From: UBA7236 sp964463165
GTDB taxonomy: Bacteria; Bacteroidota; Bacteroidia; Chitinophagales; BACL12
Reading direction: 5' to 3'
Length of the DNA stretch: 64,000 nucleotides
NCBI GenBank assembly: GCA_964463165.1
Contig: CAYXBK010000002.1
Span: forward strand, 62,001 to 126,000
A program made the position numbers and the translations under genes. Of this stretch, positions 19,043 through 25,917 are shown piece by piece. Within the stretch, counting starts at the first letter, position 1. The number at the start of each line of letters is the position of its first letter. The notes beneath the pieces are model-generated. The model was not told the origin of the DNA and did not search any database. It saw nothing but the letters and a program-made list of their open reading frames with translations.

Positions 19043-19050
19043 TAATTTAG
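19043..19050 (+). promoter_or_regulatory. Candidate -7 box (one mismatch) for pdxA
   Basis: TAATTTAG differs from TAnnTTTG at one position and ends exactly 10 nt before the pdxA ATG. The same variant at the same spacing precedes the gene at 20812, which raises its credibility. Confidence 0.35.
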
Positions 19051-19060
19051 AGCCGAAATT

Positions 19061-20134
19061 ATGCAGCAAATGGAGCAAAAAATTAAAATCGGAATTACGC
19101 TTGGCGATGTGAACGGGATCGGTCCCGAGGTAATTATTAAAGCACTTGAAGACAAACGAATTTTGAATTTATGTACACCGGTTTTATATGGTTCGAATAA
19201 GGTTTTCAATTTTTATAAGAAAATGTTCGAAGCCGAACATTTTAATTATACAACCTGCACATCCCCCGAGCAGGCAAATCCAAAAAATATAAATATTATT
19301 AATTGCATTGCAGATGAAGTAATGATTCAACCCGGAATTGAAAATGCCGATGGCGGTAAAAATGCAATACTTTCTCTTGAAGCAGCAACTGCTGATCTAC
19401 TTGCAGGAAAAATTGATGCACTTGTAACTGCACCGATCAATAAAAATAATATGCAGCAGGCCGGATTTAATTTTCCCGGGCATACCGAATATTTTAACGA
19501 CAAGGCAGGAAATAGTGAAAGTGTGATGTTGCTGATGAATGAATATTTAAAAGTTGGCCTGATAACAAATCATTTACCGTTAAAAGATATTGCAGCAGCT
19601 GTTACAAAAGAAAAAATACTGAAGAAAATTGAAATATTAAATCAAACACTTGTGCAGGATTTTTCAAAATTCAAACCGGTGATTGCAGTGCTTGGATTAA
19701 ATCCGCATTCAGGTGATAACGGATTATTGGGTGATGAAGAAAAAAATATTATCATACCTGCAATTAAAGCGGCACAGGATAAAAAAATAATGGTGATGGG
19801 GCCGTATAGTGCCGATGGATTTTTCGGCTCCGGAAATTATACAAAATTTGATGCTGTGCTCGCAATGTATCACGATCAGGGATTGGTGCCTTTTAAAGCT
19901 TTGAGTTTCGGAAGCGGTGTGAATTTTACGGCGGGACTACCATTTATCCGCACTTCACCTGACCATGGAACAGCATATGAAATTGCAGGAAAAAATCTCG
20001 CTTCGCCAGACAGTATGCTGCAGGCAATTTTCACCGCAATTGATATTTCTGCAAACAGAAAAATATATAAAGAAGTAACTTCTAATCCATTGAAAAAAAC
20101 AATCATTGAAAGCGAAAGGGGAAAGGTGATGTGA
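19061..20134 (+). CDS. pdxA: 4-hydroxythreonine-4-phosphate dehydrogenase
   Basis: PdxA oxidises 4-phosphohydroxy-L-threonine with NAD in the DXP-dependent pathway to pyridoxal 5'-phosphate. Family motifs are clear: GITLGDVNGIGPEV at the N-terminus, TAPINK, the metal-binding His in FPGHTEYF, LGLNPHSGDNG, and MYHDQGLVPFK plus TSPDHGTAYEIAG near the end. Length is 357 residues. A heptad repeat array begins two bases after its stop codon. Confidence 0.97.
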   Translation: MQQMEQKIKIGITLGDVNGIGPEVIIKALEDKRILNLCTPVLYGSNKVFNFYKKMFEAEHFNYTTCTSPEQANPKNINIINCIADEVMIQPGIENADGGKNAILSLEAATADLLAGKIDALVTAPINKNNMQQAGFNFPGHTEYFNDKAGNSESVMLLMNEYLKVGLITNHLPLKDIAAAVTKEKILKKIEILNQTLVQDFSKFKPVIAVLGLNPHSGDNGLLGDEEKNIIIPAIKAAQDKKIMVMGPYSADGFFGSGNYTKFDAVLAMYHDQGLVPFKALSFGSGVNFTAGLPFIRTSPDHGTAYEIAGKNLASPDSMLQAIFTAIDISANRKIYKEVTSNPLKKTIIESERGKVM

Positions 20135-20136
20135 AA

Positions 20137-20220
20137 TTCAGTTGGCAGTCTTCAGTACTCGGTCTGCAGTCTGCAGTCTGCAGTTGCCAGTCCACAGTCG
20201 GCAGTCGGCAGTCGGCAGTC
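20137..20220 (+). repeat. Degenerate heptanucleotide tandem array, consensus NNCAGTC, 12 units
   Basis: Twelve consecutive 7-bp units in perfect register fill 84 bases directly after pdxA. Most end in CAGTC (GGCAGTC, TGCAGTC, GCCAGTC, CACAGTC). There are three TGCAGTC/T units in a row and three GGCAGTC units in a row. The same motif in the opposite orientation forms the array at 60013-60047. This is seen directly in the sequence. Confidence 0.9.
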
Positions 20221-20268
20221 GGTAAAATGTAAATTCGAAATTTATTCTTTTAATTTTGATCGTTTATC

Positions 20269-20303
20269 AATTCGCAATTTAAAATTCAAAATTCGCAATT
20301 CTA
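20269..20303 (+). repeat. Degenerate heptanucleotide array, consensus AATTCNN, 5 units
   Basis: Five in-register units (AATTCGC, AATTTAA, AATTCAA, AATTCGC, AATTCTA) run up to four bases before the ATG at 20308. Two similar units are at 20232-20245, so the array may once have been longer. Confidence 0.75.
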
Positions 20304-20307
20304 ATTC

Positions 20308-20724
20308 ATGCAATTTCCCATTCAATTAAACATCCGTATCGACTGGAGTGAAATGGATCTTTTCGGCCATATCAATAATGTGATGTTTGCAAAATATATT
20401 CAGGCCGGGCGTGTGAAATATGTGGAAGAAATCGGTGTGATGAAAATGCTCGCAGAAAATAAAATCGGATTTATGCTGGCATCATCATCGCTGCAATATA
20501 AAAAGCCTTTGCATTATCCGGGTGAAATTACAGTTTGCACAAGATGTGAATTTATTAAAAATACCAGTTTTGGAATTCAGCATAAAATACTCGACCATCA
20601 AAATGAAATTGCAGCTGAAGCGCATGATATTTTAGTAATGTATGATTTTAATAAAAATGAGAAAATTCTCATACCCGACACAATAAAAAAAAGCATGCTG
20701 GACCTCCAGCCCGAATTAATGTAA
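20308..20724 (+). CDS. Acyl-CoA thioesterase, 4-hydroxybenzoyl-CoA thioesterase (hot-dog) family
   Basis: The 138-residue protein starts with the family pattern RIDWSEMDLFGHINNVMFAKY, in which the Asp near residue 15 and the His-Ile-Asn-Asn turn form the active site of YbgC/FadM-like enzymes. It is a cytoplasmic hot-dog thioesterase that hydrolyses acyl-CoA esters; chain-length preference cannot be read. It stands alone between a repeat-filled gap and a T9SS cargo gene. Confidence 0.87.
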   Translation: MQFPIQLNIRIDWSEMDLFGHINNVMFAKYIQAGRVKYVEEIGVMKMLAENKIGFMLASSSLQYKKPLHYPGEITVCTRCEFIKNTSFGIQHKILDHQNEIAAEAHDILVMYDFNKNEKILIPDTIKKSMLDLQPELM

Positions 20725-20793
20725 TTTTCGCTTTCGTTTTATCATCTTAAGGTAAATTAACTTTTATTTTCTCACTCCTTAACACGATTTGGG

Positions 20794-20801
20794 TAATTTA
20801 G
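20794..20801 (+). promoter_or_regulatory. Candidate -7 box (one mismatch) for the cargo gene at 20812
   Basis: TAATTTAG ends exactly 10 nt before the ATG, the same variant and spacing as in front of pdxA. It suggests a very short 5' leader. Confidence 0.35.
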
Positions 20802-20811
20802 CCTGATAATA

Positions 20812-22560
20812 ATGAATATGGTCAGATTACTACTCCTCACACTGTTTTGCCTTTCAATACAAACCTCTTTCTCCCAGCAATATGTATGGGCCGATACATT
20901 GCAGTTTGATGCCGATCACGGTGTAACAGCTATGGTGCACGACAATGATCAAAATATTTATGTTGCTTCCGCATCATCCACCATCGGCACCAATTTATTA
21001 TTTACATTTTATTGCGGAGATGTGCATTTAAGAAAATACAGTGCGGAAGGAGTTCAGAGCTGGGAAAAAATATTTCAGGGTGATGCGAGAATACTGGATA
21101 TGGAAATTGATGCAGATGGAAATTTAGTTGTCTGCGGCGGATATATAAATGCATTAACAATCGATGGTGAGAATTATACTACGCCATTATTTGTCACCGG
21201 AAGTTTTTTGATGAAACTCGATACATTGGGAAATGTGCTTTGGCATAAAGTAATCGTACCGGTTCTCTACAATAATTTACTTTATGCGCTTGCAACGGAT
21301 GGCTCCTCAAATATTTATGTTACCGGCTTGAAAAATGATATAGAAGCGATTTTTGATAAATATAATTCTGCAGGCGAATTAATTCATTCGGAAGATATGC
21401 TGGCTGTGCGCACCGGTTCTGATATAGAACTGGACGACGACGGAAATATATATCTTGCCGGTACCGCACCTGATTATGCGACATTCGATGGCATACATAT
21501 TCCACCTGAAGGAACAGGAACCGGTTATGCAAATTTTCTTGCAAAATACGACAGCGATTTTAATGCATTGGAGGTGTTGGGCACAAGATATTTTACATTT
21601 GATTTTGCACCCTGCCTTGCAAAAAATTCAAGCGGTGTTTTCTGGCGTTGCACAGAATTACCTCCTGCAGGATTTTCTCAATACAACAGAACTATACACT
21701 ACGATTTTGTTTCGGGTGAAATGGATACGATCAGAAGAGTGGATGAAGCATTCGGAATTTTTTCGCAGTTTTTACAGGCACCCGACGACACTACTTTATA
21801 TCTGCTCGAAAATGCAGGTTTAACAAATAAAATTTTGCAGGTAAACGACGATGGTGAAACAATTGATTCACTTATTTACAGCGGATTAAATTGCAAAGTG
21901 GAATTATTTGAAAGTGATTCCTACAATATCTGGACGGGAGGTTATGTGTATGATTCGCTTGTTCTTGACACAATTACAATTTTTGCTGAAGAAGGAGATA
22001 ATATGAATCCTTTTATTTCCAGATATGGTCCTGCCGAAGAAATAATTGATACCACGATTACGGATTCATGCAATGCTTATTTTGAATATTATACGGATGA
22101 AAATAATATCACGCATTTCACGAATCTTTCTGTTGGAAGTGATTCATCGGAAATTGAATCCTACAGCTGGAATTTTTGCGACGGCAGTGTTGCAACCGAA
22201 TGGGATCCAATCCATGTTTATGCGCTCCCCGGATATGTTTGTGCCTGCCTCACAATTACTGATGTAATGGGTTGCACGGATACTTATTGTATTTCGGATG
22301 ACCTCGGAATTAAAGATCGGCAAACTACTGTTTCCATCTACCCGAATCCAATAACAGATCATTCTTTGAACATCAGTTCCACCGATCCGTACCTGATCGA
22401 AGGCATTTATGATATTACAGGGAAATCGATTTCCTATGAAACAATCATAATCGATCAAGAAAAAAGCGGGATCAATTTAATTGATGCGCAAACGGGTATT
22501 TATTTTCTGAAATTAAATCTGGATGGAAGGGTTGAGATAAGGAAACTGGTTGTGCTCTGA
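20812..22560 (+). CDS. Exported beta-propeller protein with PKD-like domain and T9SS type A sorting domain
   Basis: A signal peptide (about 1-21, ending TSFS before QQ) leads into SBBP-like propeller repeats, recognisable as DADGNLVVCGG, DGSSNIYVTG and DDDGNIYLAG. A PKD-like module (about 430-500, with SYSWNFCDGS and HVYALPGYVCACLTI) follows. The last ~75 residues are a T9SS type A domain (VSIYPNPITDHSL, GIYFLKLN, ending RKLVVL). It is therefore probably secreted or attached to the cell surface by the T9SS encoded elsewhere in the window. Its molecular role is unknown. Confidence 0.88.
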   Translation: MNMVRLLLLTLFCLSIQTSFSQQYVWADTLQFDADHGVTAMVHDNDQNIYVASASSTIGTNLLFTFYCGDVHLRKYSAEGVQSWEKIFQGDARILDMEIDADGNLVVCGGYINALTIDGENYTTPLFVTGSFLMKLDTLGNVLWHKVIVPVLYNNLLYALATDGSSNIYVTGLKNDIEAIFDKYNSAGELIHSEDMLAVRTGSDIELDDDGNIYLAGTAPDYATFDGIHIPPEGTGTGYANFLAKYDSDFNALEVLGTRYFTFDFAPCLAKNSSGVFWRCTELPPAGFSQYNRTIHYDFVSGEMDTIRRVDEAFGIFSQFLQAPDDTTLYLLENAGLTNKILQVNDDGETIDSLIYSGLNCKVELFESDSYNIWTGGYVYDSLVLDTITIFAEEGDNMNPFISRYGPAEEIIDTTITDSCNAYFEYYTDENNITHFTNLSVGSDSSEIESYSWNFCDGSVATEWDPIHVYALPGYVCACLTITDVMGCTDTYCISDDLGIKDRQTTVSIYPNPITDHSLNISSTDPYLIEGIYDITGKSISYETIIIDQEKSGINLIDAQTGIYFLKLNLDGRVEIRKLVVL

Positions 22561-22619
22561 TTGCTTGATGCCTTAAGAAAATAACCGGTTGAAATGCTAA
22601 AAATCGTTTGTTTGCCGAT

Positions 22620-22682
22620 TTCTTACTCCCCTCTACTCCCTTCTCACTTCGCACTTCTTTCTTCTTACTTTACTTTTCTCCA
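22620..22682 (+). repeat. Degenerate heptanucleotide array, consensus TTCTYAC, 9 units
   Basis: Nine in-register 7-bp units of a pyrimidine-rich word fill most of the gap upstream of yceD. Clear members are TTCTTAC (twice), TTCTCAC, TTCGCAC and TTCTTTC. Register is seen directly; the last units are weaker. Confidence 0.7.
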
Positions 22683-22712
22683 TCATTCCTTCCTATCTTC
22701 CCATTTCTTCCC

Positions 22713-22720
22713 TACCTTTG
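22713..22720 (+). promoter_or_regulatory. Candidate -7 box for the yceD-rpmF-fabH unit
   Basis: TACCTTTG is an exact TAnnTTTG match 25 nt before the TTG start of yceD. It is the best promoter candidate for the downstream ribosomal and fatty-acid genes. Confidence 0.5.
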
Positions 22721-22745
22721 TCAGCCTTTTTAAAATTGCAGATCA

Positions 22746-23276
22746 TTGAAAGAGTTGCGGGAATATCAAATCCCTCACGTAGGGCTGAAGGAAGGAATAC
22801 ACCACTTCAATTTCGAAATCGGGGCTGATTTCTTCAGCCATTTCGAAGGAAGCCAGGTGCATGAATCAAAGATCTTCGTTGATCTGGAGTTTGATAAAAA
22901 GGACCGTTTGTTCGTTCTTAATTTTGATATTTCAGGAAGTATTGACACCGAATGCGACCGTTGCGGGCAGAATTTCAATCTCCCCATCCATGGAAACTAT
23001 ACACTCTATGTAAAGGTTGGTGATGAACGGGAAGAAGATGCAGATAATGAAGAAGTGATCTGGATCAGTGAGGGAGAATCAATTCTTGATATTGCTGAAA
23101 TCGTGTATGAATTCATTCACCTCAGCATTCCATTCCGGGTTACGCACCCCGACAAACCGGATGGCAGCTCCGGATGCGATCCTGAAATTTTGAAACTGCT
23201 CGGAACAGCGGAAGAAGAAAATAAAGATGAAATTGACCCGCGATGGGATATTTTAAATAATCTGAATAAAAATTAA
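22746..23276 (+). CDS. yceD: YceD/DUF177 family protein (rRNA accumulation protein)
   Basis: The 176-residue protein carries the DUF177 core with the paired cysteines CDRCG around residue 75 and an acidic middle. In other bacteria and in plants, members affect 23S rRNA accumulation, and the gene almost always precedes rpmF, as here (11 bp gap). No ATG exists before the conserved region and an in-frame TAA lies five codons upstream, so TTG at 22746 is the start. It is probably transcribed with rpmF and fabH. Confidence 0.9.
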   Translation: MKELREYQIPHVGLKEGIHHFNFEIGADFFSHFEGSQVHESKIFVDLEFDKKDRLFVLNFDISGSIDTECDRCGQNFNLPIHGNYTLYVKVGDEREEDADNEEVIWISEGESILDIAEIVYEFIHLSIPFRVTHPDKPDGSSGCDPEILKLLGTAEEENKDEIDPRWDILNNLNKN

Positions 23277-23287
23277 ATCTTAATACA

Positions 23288-23467
23288 ATGCCGAATCCAA
23301 AACGACGCCACTCGAAAAAAAGGACACTTACACGCCGTAATCATCATGGAATTGATGCTCCGAATGTATCAGCTTGTCCAAATTGCGGTGCCGCAGTTCT
23401 CCGCCATCGTGTTTGCCCTGAATGCGGCAATTACAGAGGAAAGATTGCAATTGAGAAAAAAGCTTAA
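23288..23467 (+). CDS. rpmF: 50S ribosomal protein L32
   Basis: This 59-residue gene encodes a basic N-terminus (MPNPKRRHSKKRTLTRR) followed by the zinc-ribbon pattern with CPNC at residues 30-33 and CPEC at 43-46. That is the four-cysteine, zinc-binding version of L32. ATG start and TAA stop are clear. It follows yceD by 11 bp, the standard arrangement. Confidence 0.96.
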   Translation: MPNPKRRHSKKRTLTRRNHHGIDAPNVSACPNCGAAVLRHRVCPECGNYRGKIAIEKKA

Positions 23468-23558
23468 TCAACGGAATTCCTTTCCGGAACAGTCAGTAAA
23501 CCGGAATTCAGTTTTCGCTGACGCATTTATTCGCAATCCTCAGTTTGCATAAAGAAAT

Positions 23559-24554
23559 ATGAATAAAACACTCGCAGCCATTACAGGAGTTTACGGGTAT
23601 GTTCCCGAATACAGGCTCACAAATCAGGAGCTTGAAAAAATGGTGGATACTTCCGACGAGTGGATCATGACCCGTACGGGTATCAAAGAAAGACGCATTT
23701 TAAAAGGTGAAGGCCTCGCTACCAGTGATATGGTGGTGGAAGCAGTAAAAGGCCTGCTCGAAAAATCAGGAAACAAAGCGACCGATATTGAAATGCTTAT
23801 CGTGGCAACCACAACACCCGATATGCAATTCCCTGCCACTGCGAATATTGCATGCGATAAACTCGGCTGTGGCCATATCCTGAGTTTTGATATCAGTGCA
23901 GCCTGCAGCGGTTTTTTATATGCGCTCACAACCGGTGCACAATTTATCGAAACCGGGAAATACAAAAAAGTAGTGGTGGTAGGCGCTGATAAAATGTCGT
24001 CGATCATAAATTATAACGACCGCACAACATGCGTAATTTTCGGAGATGGTGCAGGTGCCGTGCTTCTCGAACCCAATCAGGAAGGATTAGGTGTTGTTGA
24101 TTCGGTTTTAAAAACGGATGGTTCAGGCCGTCATTTCCTCCATCAGAAAGCAGGTGGCTCTTTGCGGCCCGCTACACATGAAACGGTGGATGGAAATGAA
24201 CATACCGTTTACCAGGAAGGAAAAACCGTATTCAAATTTGCAGTGAAAAATATGGCTGATGTTGCAGAAGAGATCATGAAGCGCAATCATTTAACATCCG
24301 ATGATGTTGCATGGCTTGTGCCGCATCAGGCAAACCTGCGCATTATCGACGCTACCGCCGAACGAATGGGTTTACCGAAAGAAAAAGTAATGATCAATAT
24401 CGAAAAATACGGCAATACTACTGCAGGTACCCTTCCGCTTTGTTTATGGGAATGGGAACCGATGCTGAAAAAAGGCGACAATATCGTTCTCGCTGCATTC
24501 GGCGGAGGATTTACCTGGGGTGCAACATTGCTGAAATGGGCATATGATAGTTGA
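23559..24554 (+). CDS. fabH: Beta-ketoacyl-ACP synthase III
   Basis: FabH starts fatty-acid synthesis by condensing acetyl-CoA (or a branched acyl-CoA) with malonyl-ACP. The catalytic Cys116 lies in ISAACSGFL, the His in VPHQANLRI, and the Asn in YGNTTAGTLP. The 331-residue length is normal. In many bacteria plsX sits between rpmF and fabH; here only 91 bp separate them. An octad repeat array starts 10 bp after the stop. Confidence 0.97.
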   Translation: MNKTLAAITGVYGYVPEYRLTNQELEKMVDTSDEWIMTRTGIKERRILKGEGLATSDMVVEAVKGLLEKSGNKATDIEMLIVATTTPDMQFPATANIACDKLGCGHILSFDISAACSGFLYALTTGAQFIETGKYKKVVVVGADKMSSIINYNDRTTCVIFGDGAGAVLLEPNQEGLGVVDSVLKTDGSGRHFLHQKAGGSLRPATHETVDGNEHTVYQEGKTVFKFAVKNMADVAEEIMKRNHLTSDDVAWLVPHQANLRIIDATAERMGLPKEKVMINIEKYGNTTAGTLPLCLWEWEPMLKKGDNIVLAAFGGGFTWGATLLKWAYDS

Positions 24555-24563
24555 TTTGGTGAT

Positions 24564-24619
24564 GAGCTGATCAGCAAATTAGCTGATGTGAAGATGGGAT
24601 GACGGGCAGATCAGCAGAA
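24564..24619 (+). repeat. Degenerate octanucleotide array, consensus NAGCNGAT, 7 units
   Basis: Seven 8-bp units in register follow fabH. Clear members are GAGCTGAT, CAGCAAAT, TAGCTGAT, GGGCAGAT and CAGCAGAA; the middle two are diverged. This period differs from the 7-bp arrays elsewhere. Confidence 0.65.
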
Positions 24620-24695
24620 AACATAAAAACAGAATAATTTATATTTTTAAATTCTTTAACAATCAAGAAATTTTCAGAAATCAGGATATAAAGTC

Positions 24696-24723
24696 TTGAT
24701 TCCTGGTTCTTGATTCCTGATTC
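24696..24723 (+). repeat. Heptanucleotide array, consensus YTGRTTC, 4 units
   Basis: TTGATTC, CTGGTTC, TTGATTC and CTGATTC follow one another in register just upstream of efp. The 14-mer ATTCCTGGTTCTTG inside it recurs exactly within the array at 61734-61810. Confidence 0.85.
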
Positions 24724-24731
24724 CAACAATT

Positions 24732-25295
24732 ATGGCAAATACAGCAGATATCAGAAAAGGCCTTTGCATTGATTTGAATAACGACATTTGGCAGATCGTT
24801 GACTTTCAACATGTGAAACCCGGCAAGGGCAATGCATTCGTGCGGACAAAAATCAAGAGCCTTACAACAGGTAAAGTGCTGGAAAACACTTTTCCATCGG
24901 GCGCCAATATCATACCTGTGCGCATCGAACGCCGCACTTACCAGTATTTATACAAAGACGAAACAGGCTATAGTTTCATGAATAATGAAACCTTCGACCA
25001 GGTGACGCTCGATGAAGGAATGTGCGAAGGGAAAGAATTTTACAAAGAAGGCCAGGAGATCGACATCCTCTTTCACGCAGAAACCGAAAAACCTTTGTTT
25101 TGTGAATTACCTGCACATATCATTTTGGAAGTTACATTTGCAGAACAGGGTGTGAAGGGAAATACCGCAACTAATGCATACAAAAATGCAACAGTTGAAA
25201 CAGGGGCTACCATTCAGGTGCCGATGTTTGTAGAAACCGGTGATGTGATCAAAATTGACACCCGCACATTTGAATACGTTGAACGTGTAAAATAA
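24732..25295 (+). CDS. efp: Translation elongation factor P
   Basis: EF-P relieves ribosome stalling at polyproline stretches. The 187-residue protein has the three-domain length, the KOW-like N-terminal domain with the tip PGKGNAF (Lys32, the position modified in many bacteria), and the C-terminal OB domains (GDVIKIDTRTFEYVERVK). The ATG at 24732 is preceded by heptad and octad repeats. accB follows by five bases. Confidence 0.97.
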   Translation: MANTADIRKGLCIDLNNDIWQIVDFQHVKPGKGNAFVRTKIKSLTTGKVLENTFPSGANIIPVRIERRTYQYLYKDETGYSFMNNETFDQVTLDEGMCEGKEFYKEGQEIDILFHAETEKPLFCELPAHIILEVTFAEQGVKGNTATNAYKNATVETGATIQVPMFVETGDVIKIDTRTFEYVERVK

Positions 25296-25300
25296 ATACT

Positions 25301-25807
25301 ATGGACTTCAAAGAAATTCAGGAGCTGATCCGCATGGTGAACAAAAACAATATTGCGGAGCTCACAATTGAAAATCAGGATTTCAGGATTAAAATTAAAA
25401 CAGCACTCGCTCCGACCGGAATGCAAATGGTGCAACAGACCCAGCAGCCTGTTTTAATGCCTCAGGTGCAGCCTGTCATGCAGGAGAAAATTGTTTCTCA
25501 AACAAATAATACCGCTTCAAATAATACTTCTGCAAATACCAATGAATCAATATCCGACAATTCGAATTTGGTTACCATTAAATCGCCGATAGTAGGAACA
25601 TTTTATCGTTCGGCCGGACCGGATAAAGAAGTATTTGTAAAAGTAGGTGATGATATTACGCAAGGCACAGTGCTTTGTATTATAGAAGCAATGAAATTAT
25701 TCAACGAAATTGAAAGCGAGCACGCAGGTAAAATCGTAAAAATACTTGTTGAAGATGCAAGCCCGGTTGAATACGATCAGCCGTTGTTTTTAATTGAAGC
25801 GAAATAA
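25301..25807 (+). CDS. accB: Biotin carboxyl carrier protein of acetyl-CoA carboxylase
   Basis: AccB carries biotin between the carboxylase and transferase halves of acetyl-CoA carboxylase. The biotinyl domain is at the C-terminus with the acceptor Lys132 in EAMKLF. An N-terminal helix (DFKEIQELIRMVNKN) and a Gln/Pro/Asn/Thr-rich linker precede it, the usual AccB layout. Length is 168 residues. efp is five bases upstream and accC starts 110 bp downstream. Confidence 0.96.
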   Translation: MDFKEIQELIRMVNKNNIAELTIENQDFRIKIKTALAPTGMQMVQQTQQPVLMPQVQPVMQEKIVSQTNNTASNNTSANTNESISDNSNLVTIKSPIVGTFYRSAGPDKEVFVKVGDDITQGTVLCIIEAMKLFNEIESEHAGKIVKILVEDASPVEYDQPLFLIEAK

Positions 25808-25917
25808 AATTCAGCAATAAAAAATTCCGCATTGATCGCGGTAAATGCAGCAGCAAAAAATACCGGCGGGAAACAGCAGGTTCGTAATTTTCAAATCAGC
25901 AGACAGCATTTTATTTT

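Noticed and set aside
18960..19060. tRNA or small RNA in the rsmA-pdxA gap
   Set aside because: No cloverleaf or strong hairpin is seen; the gap fits two divergent promoters.
20137..20220. Possible CRISPR array
   Set aside because: Units are 7 bp with no spacers and there are no cas genes in the window.
23346..23552. 68-codon frame overlapping rpmF
   Set aside because: It is a shadow in another frame of the certain L32 gene, which is too short to stand out.
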